The translations under genes were made by a program, and so were the position numbers. Below, piece by piece: positions 60,829 through 64,000 of a stretch of 64,000 bases of DNA. The stretch lies in the NCBI GenBank assembly GCA_001600495.1, contig BCKE01000030.1, positions 143,306 through 207,305 on the forward strand, in the 5' to 3' direction. This stretch comes from Pilasporangium apinafurcum. Its lineage: Eukaryota > Oomycota > Peronosporomycetes > Pythiales > Pythiaceae. Position 1 is the first letter of the stretch, and each line of letters opens with the position of its first letter. A model generated the notes under the pieces. It saw nothing but the letters and a program-made list of their open reading frames with translations. It had not been told where the DNA came from and made no database searches.

Positions 60829-62256
60829 CTAGACTATCATCATAGCCATCACAACCATTGCCACAATCGTCGACACGAACGAGGTGGTGATGTGGGATCC
60901 AGCGGCGCTATCCGCCAACGCCTTCACCAGAGGATTCGCCACAGAACCACTCGTATCTGTTCCCACGGTCGAGTGCTTGCTCAGTGTACTAGTAGACCCA
61001 CTCGCGTCACTCCCACTGCTCGAGGAACTGTTCTTGGCAATTGACTTCACCTTTGGCAATGACAACGTTGGGAACGTAAAATCCGAGGGTGCAGCCACGC
61101 AATCCGCATCAGCAGAACTGCAGACAGTGCAGATCTGTGCATACAGGTCGCGCTTACAGCCGTATTGAGCTTTGGCACATAATGGACTGTTCATGTAGCA
61201 TGGTGGGTTGGCTTCACTGAGCGTCTGCACCGATGGCAGTTGGGACATCTTACCCACAGAAGCAGACGGCGCCATTTCGTTGTACAAACTCACCATGGCC
61301 TCAAAACGACCAGTGTTGGCGGTCTCATTGCCCGGGTCTTTCCAGAACGGGAGGCTCTTCTTGACCTTGAACCCGCTGCCGGTGTTGGTAGCCGAAAACT
61401 CGACACCACCATCTTCACAGAACTCAGTATAATTGGTATAGTAGTTCCCAAGTGAATCAGTCATCGAAGTGATGCCTACAATGTCATCGATGTTGCTATA
61501 ACCCAGAATCTTGTACGAAAACGTACAGTTGACACCATCAGGCTCGACACCCAAAGCACAGAGACCACCAGGGTATTTCTCGCGACATTCATCGGTCTTA
61601 TCGGCACGCAACTCCATGACACAGCTACTTGGGAAAGAGAACCAGTAGTTACCGGGGTATGGTGCACGTGGGTCTGAGTCTTGTAGATTTGCACCTACAC
61701 ATGGACCTAGATCCAATTCACCATCCAAACCATTGTATTGTTTGCACGCCTGGGGCAAATCATCTCCGGAATCAGTGCATTTCGCACCATCCATTGCCAC
61801 AAACGGACANTACTCNNNNGTNTANNNNTCCTTGCCGTAGTATGCAATTGAATATGTTGGTTGAACGATANTNANTTCGTAGAACACGACNTATTGCATN
61901 TTGTTCTTACGCTGGCATTTTACGGATTGTTCGTTGACGTTGATACCTTCAGCTTGGACGTACATCAATGCACCTTCGACACTCGCGGTGTTGACCGAGT
62001 CCAGTACATTGTCGTACCGCTGCAGAAGCGTATCACCGTAGATCGAGACATAGGTTTTGGATGTGCTGTCCCAGTACGGAGCTGCAGCCTCAATGCGAGC
62101 CTGGATGGATTTGACCTTGCTCATCTCATAGCCATTGTTGGAGCTTGAGGCTGAATTACTGTTGCTACTAATAGACGCAGCGTGAACTGTGGCTTGCGCC
62201 TGGACCTGGGAGCTGCTGAGAAGCGTAGCGAGTGAAAGTACGACGAACGCGCGCAT
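60829..62256 (-). CDS. Secreted, probably GPI-anchored cysteine-rich protein, copy 1
   Basis: A 475-residue frame with ambiguous bases at about 61810-61902. A signal peptide (about 20 residues, ending VQAQA) is followed by a Ser/Asn-rich linker, an extracellular domain with many cysteines (CPFVAMDGAKCT, FSFPSSCVMELRADKTDEC, EKYPGGLCALGVEPDGVNC) and N-glycosylation sites (NCT, NYT). A Ser/Thr-rich stalk and a hydrophobic C terminus (TSFVSTIVAMVVMAMMIV) typical of GPI addition complete it. I recognise no named family. A divergent paralog starts at 63435. Confidence 0.8.
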   Translation of the reverse strand: MRAFVVLSLATLLSSSQVQAQATVHAASISSNSNSASSSNNGYEMSKVKSIQARIEAAAPYWDSTSKTYVSIYGDTLLQRYDNVLDSVNTASVEGALMYVQAEGINVNEQSVKCQRKNXMQXVVFYEXXIVQPTYSIAYYGKXXXXXEXCPFVAMDGAKCTDSGDDLPQACKQYNGLDGELDLGPCVGANLQDSDPRAPYPGNYWFSFPSSCVMELRADKTDECREKYPGGLCALGVEPDGVNCTFSYKILGYSNIDDIVGITSMTDSLGNYYTNYTEFCEDGGVEFSATNTGSGFKVKKSLPFWKDPGNETANTGRFEAMVSLYNEMAPSASVGKMSQLPSVQTLSEANPPCYMNSPLCAKAQYGCKRDLYAQICTVCSSADADCVAAPSDFTFPTLSLPKVKSIAKNSSSSSGSDASGSTSTLSKHSTVGTDTSGSVANPLVKALADSAAGSHITTSFVSTIVAMVVMAMMIV

Positions 62257-63434
62257 CAGTTAAGTACTAGAGCTGTGGTTTCGAGCCGTGAAATTGAAGA
62301 ATGAGATTATGGGTGTGGTTGTTGGTGATAAGGTCGGGCTCGTCTTGTCGTCATGGTAATGGTAATGGTAGAAAAAGAGAATATTTGGTGAAGTAAGTGC
62401 ACGCAAGCGGGTGCGAACTGGTATAATGAAATAGATGGGGCTGCTTTGGACCGAATGGATATTGTGCAAGGATTGGGAGTTGCGTCTAATAAAATCCAAA
62501 TGGGTTTGATTTTCTTTTTTGTATATTTGATATAGACTATACAGATAAGAGTCTAAACAGCAAAATCTTTGGTCTAACCGGACAATGACACTGGTAAGGA
62601 GCAGTTTTTATTGTCTTTAACCAAAAATCCATTGAATAAAATACCTATCCGGATACCGTTAGTCTACTCCTAAACAAATCCTATGAGAACAGACAGGCGT
62701 CTCACCAATCGTTGAGGTCGAGGTGTAAAGCCAGACTATAAAAATATAACTGCTAGTATCCATCTAGATATCGGTTATGAATAGCAAGGCTGTTTCTAAC
62801 CGCTAGTGGAACCGTTGTGGTTCCTATTGACAGAAGAATTCTCACATCGGAAAAGTAGCCATTTGCTCCAGTAAAGAGAAAAATTGGCTTACTGAATGTG
62901 AAAATAAAGGAACAAACCCGGAATAAGAAACTACAACTAGTACTCGAAGCAAACTTCCAAAATAGAGAGGAAGCAGTCAGTTGTGTAATCGTGCCAAAGA
63001 GTCTTCAATGTTTGGCTGGTATCATCAATATCAGGAAGGCATCTTTTTTGTGGTGAGGGAGGGGGCGTTATTGGGAATCGTGATTCACTCAGATCAGCTG
63101 CTGACTGCTTTTATTCGGGATAAGACTCTTCTCCCACTGGGTTAATAATTAATTTCAGTATATTCCCAGTAATGGCTCACATTTGGTATTGATATGTACT
63201 GCCTCATAGAAAATATACTTATTTAAGATATTTTTGTTGAGTCTATTCCGTATTATATACGAAAATCAACCCTTACAAGGGATTTAATCCCGAACTCAGG
63301 TTTTATCACCTGCCCAGAAATCATTGCATCCGCCGCTAATATCCAATGGAGCTGCACACCAAATCTCATTCTGCAATTCACCGCCAGCTACTCAAGTATA
63401 AGCAGCCACCGGAGAGAAAATAAAGAAGGTCGAG
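62257..63434. other. Divergent intergenic region between the two secreted paralogs
   Basis: About 1.2 kb, A/T-rich. It should hold both promoters. No gene or clear repeat was seen. Confidence 0.6.
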
Positions 63435-64000
63435 ATGTTGCGTAGTTTAGGAGTTCTCAGCGCCTTGTTGACCGCTATCGTCAGTGTTGACGGTGCCCAC
63501 ATTCACGTCAAAGTATTCAATGAGAAGGCTACCACCACGACTACCTCCACCTCGAGCACTGATGGCAGTGCCACCGTCGGTACGGTCGCGCCAGCAGATA
63601 CCAGCAGCAGCTCTTCTGATGGTTACCACATGACGACCATCACGTCTGTGCAGGCGCGCGTTCAGGGCGACGCACCAGTGTGGGACGAAACCAACAAAAT
63701 CTGGGTCTCCAAGTACGGGTCGACAGTGGAAGAACAATATGCGAATGTGTTGGACACGGTCAACACCGCGAGTGTCGAAGGTGCATTGATGTACGTCCAA
63801 GCTGAAGGTATCAACGTCAACGAACAATCCGTAAAATGCCAGCGTAAGAACAANATGCAATANGTCGTGTTCTACGAANTNANTATCGTTCAACCAACAT
63901 ATTCAATTGCATACTACGGCAAGGATAAGTACACACCAGAGTATTGTCCGTTTGTGGCAATGGATGGTGCGAAATGCACTGATNCNGGNNANGATNTNCC
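63435..64000 (+). CDS. Secreted cysteine-rich protein, copy 2 (cut by window end)
   Basis: A partial gene; 188 codons are visible. A signal peptide (LRSLGVLSALLTAIVSVDGA) and a Thr/Ser-rich linker precede the same domain as copy 1. From 63758 to the window end the DNA is identical to copy 1 (61997 down to about 61755) apart from N positions, while upstream of it the two differ clearly (for example VWDETNKIWVSKYGSTVEEQ against YWDSTSKTYVSIYGDTLLQR). Ambiguous bases fall at matching places in both copies. Confidence 0.8.
   Translation, partial: MLRSLGVLSALLTAIVSVDGAHIHVKVFNEKATTTTTSTSSTDGSATVGTVAPADTSSSSSDGYHMTTITSVQARVQGDAPVWDETNKIWVSKYGSTVEEQYANVLDTVNTASVEGALMYVQAEGINVNEQSVKCQRKNXMQXVVFYEXXIVQPTYSIAYYGKDKYTPEYCPFVAMDGAKCTDXXXDX

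Overview
The window looks like a gene-dense stretch of an oomycete (stramenopile) nuclear genome. The grounds are short introns of about 50-110 bases with GTRNGT donors and YAG acceptors; TCATTTC-type initiator boxes upstream of several starts; an SHAQKYF-class Myb; an AmtB-type ammonium transporter family with signal peptides; a multi-membrane-span LRR protein and Ser/Thr-rich secreted, probably GPI-anchored proteins; and monofunctional homoserine dehydrogenase with an ACT domain. Genus cannot be fixed from sequence alone. Several exon structures below were joined by hand from splice sites and reading phase, and all joined exons keep phase.

Layout. 0.4-7.3 kb: three tandem intronless ammonium transporters, two of which share long identical DNA tracts. 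7.3-11.4 kb: nearly gene-empty, with one doubtful small ORF. 11.4-14.0 kb: a four-span membrane protein, an FKBP12-type prolyl isomerase and a decayed second copy of it. 14.0-20.3 kb: a hypothetical protein, an ALKBH6-like dioxygenase, homoserine dehydrogenase and an acyl-protein thioesterase (APT). 20.5-26 kb: a vigilin-like multi-KH protein and a second APT on the other strand with the same seven-exon structure. 26.4-38.7 kb: an LRR membrane protein and a 3273-residue GAF/coiled-coil giant. 39.1-44.5 kb: a basic protein with a UAP56-binding-type motif, the N-glycosylation mannosyltransferase ALG1, and the Myb. 44.5-48.2 kb: an intergenic island with a broken IS607-type mobile element. 48.2-60.3 kb: a membrane-anchored Tudor-like protein, a hypothetical protein, a kinesin-like protein whose motor has lost its ATP-binding motifs, a large EF-hand protein and a coiled-coil protein. 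60.8-64 kb: a divergent pair of secreted paralogs with matching ambiguous bases.

The most unusual content is the element at about 46.3-47.5 kb (minus strand). It has an IS607-family serine recombinase (TnpA) followed by an internally deleted Fanzor/TnpB-type RNA-guided nuclease gene. Its 3' end is a hairpin-bearing block of about 130 bases, and a second copy of that block lies alone at 42.2-42.4 kb. Both genes are broken. The repeated 3' block is where the guide RNA scaffold lies in related elements, so it is a candidate relic of an RNA-guided transposon system.

The housekeeping genes show no operon logic, as expected for a eukaryote. Local duplication is the recurring theme: AMT x3, APT x2, FKBP plus pseudogene, secreted protein x2, Fanzor tail x2.
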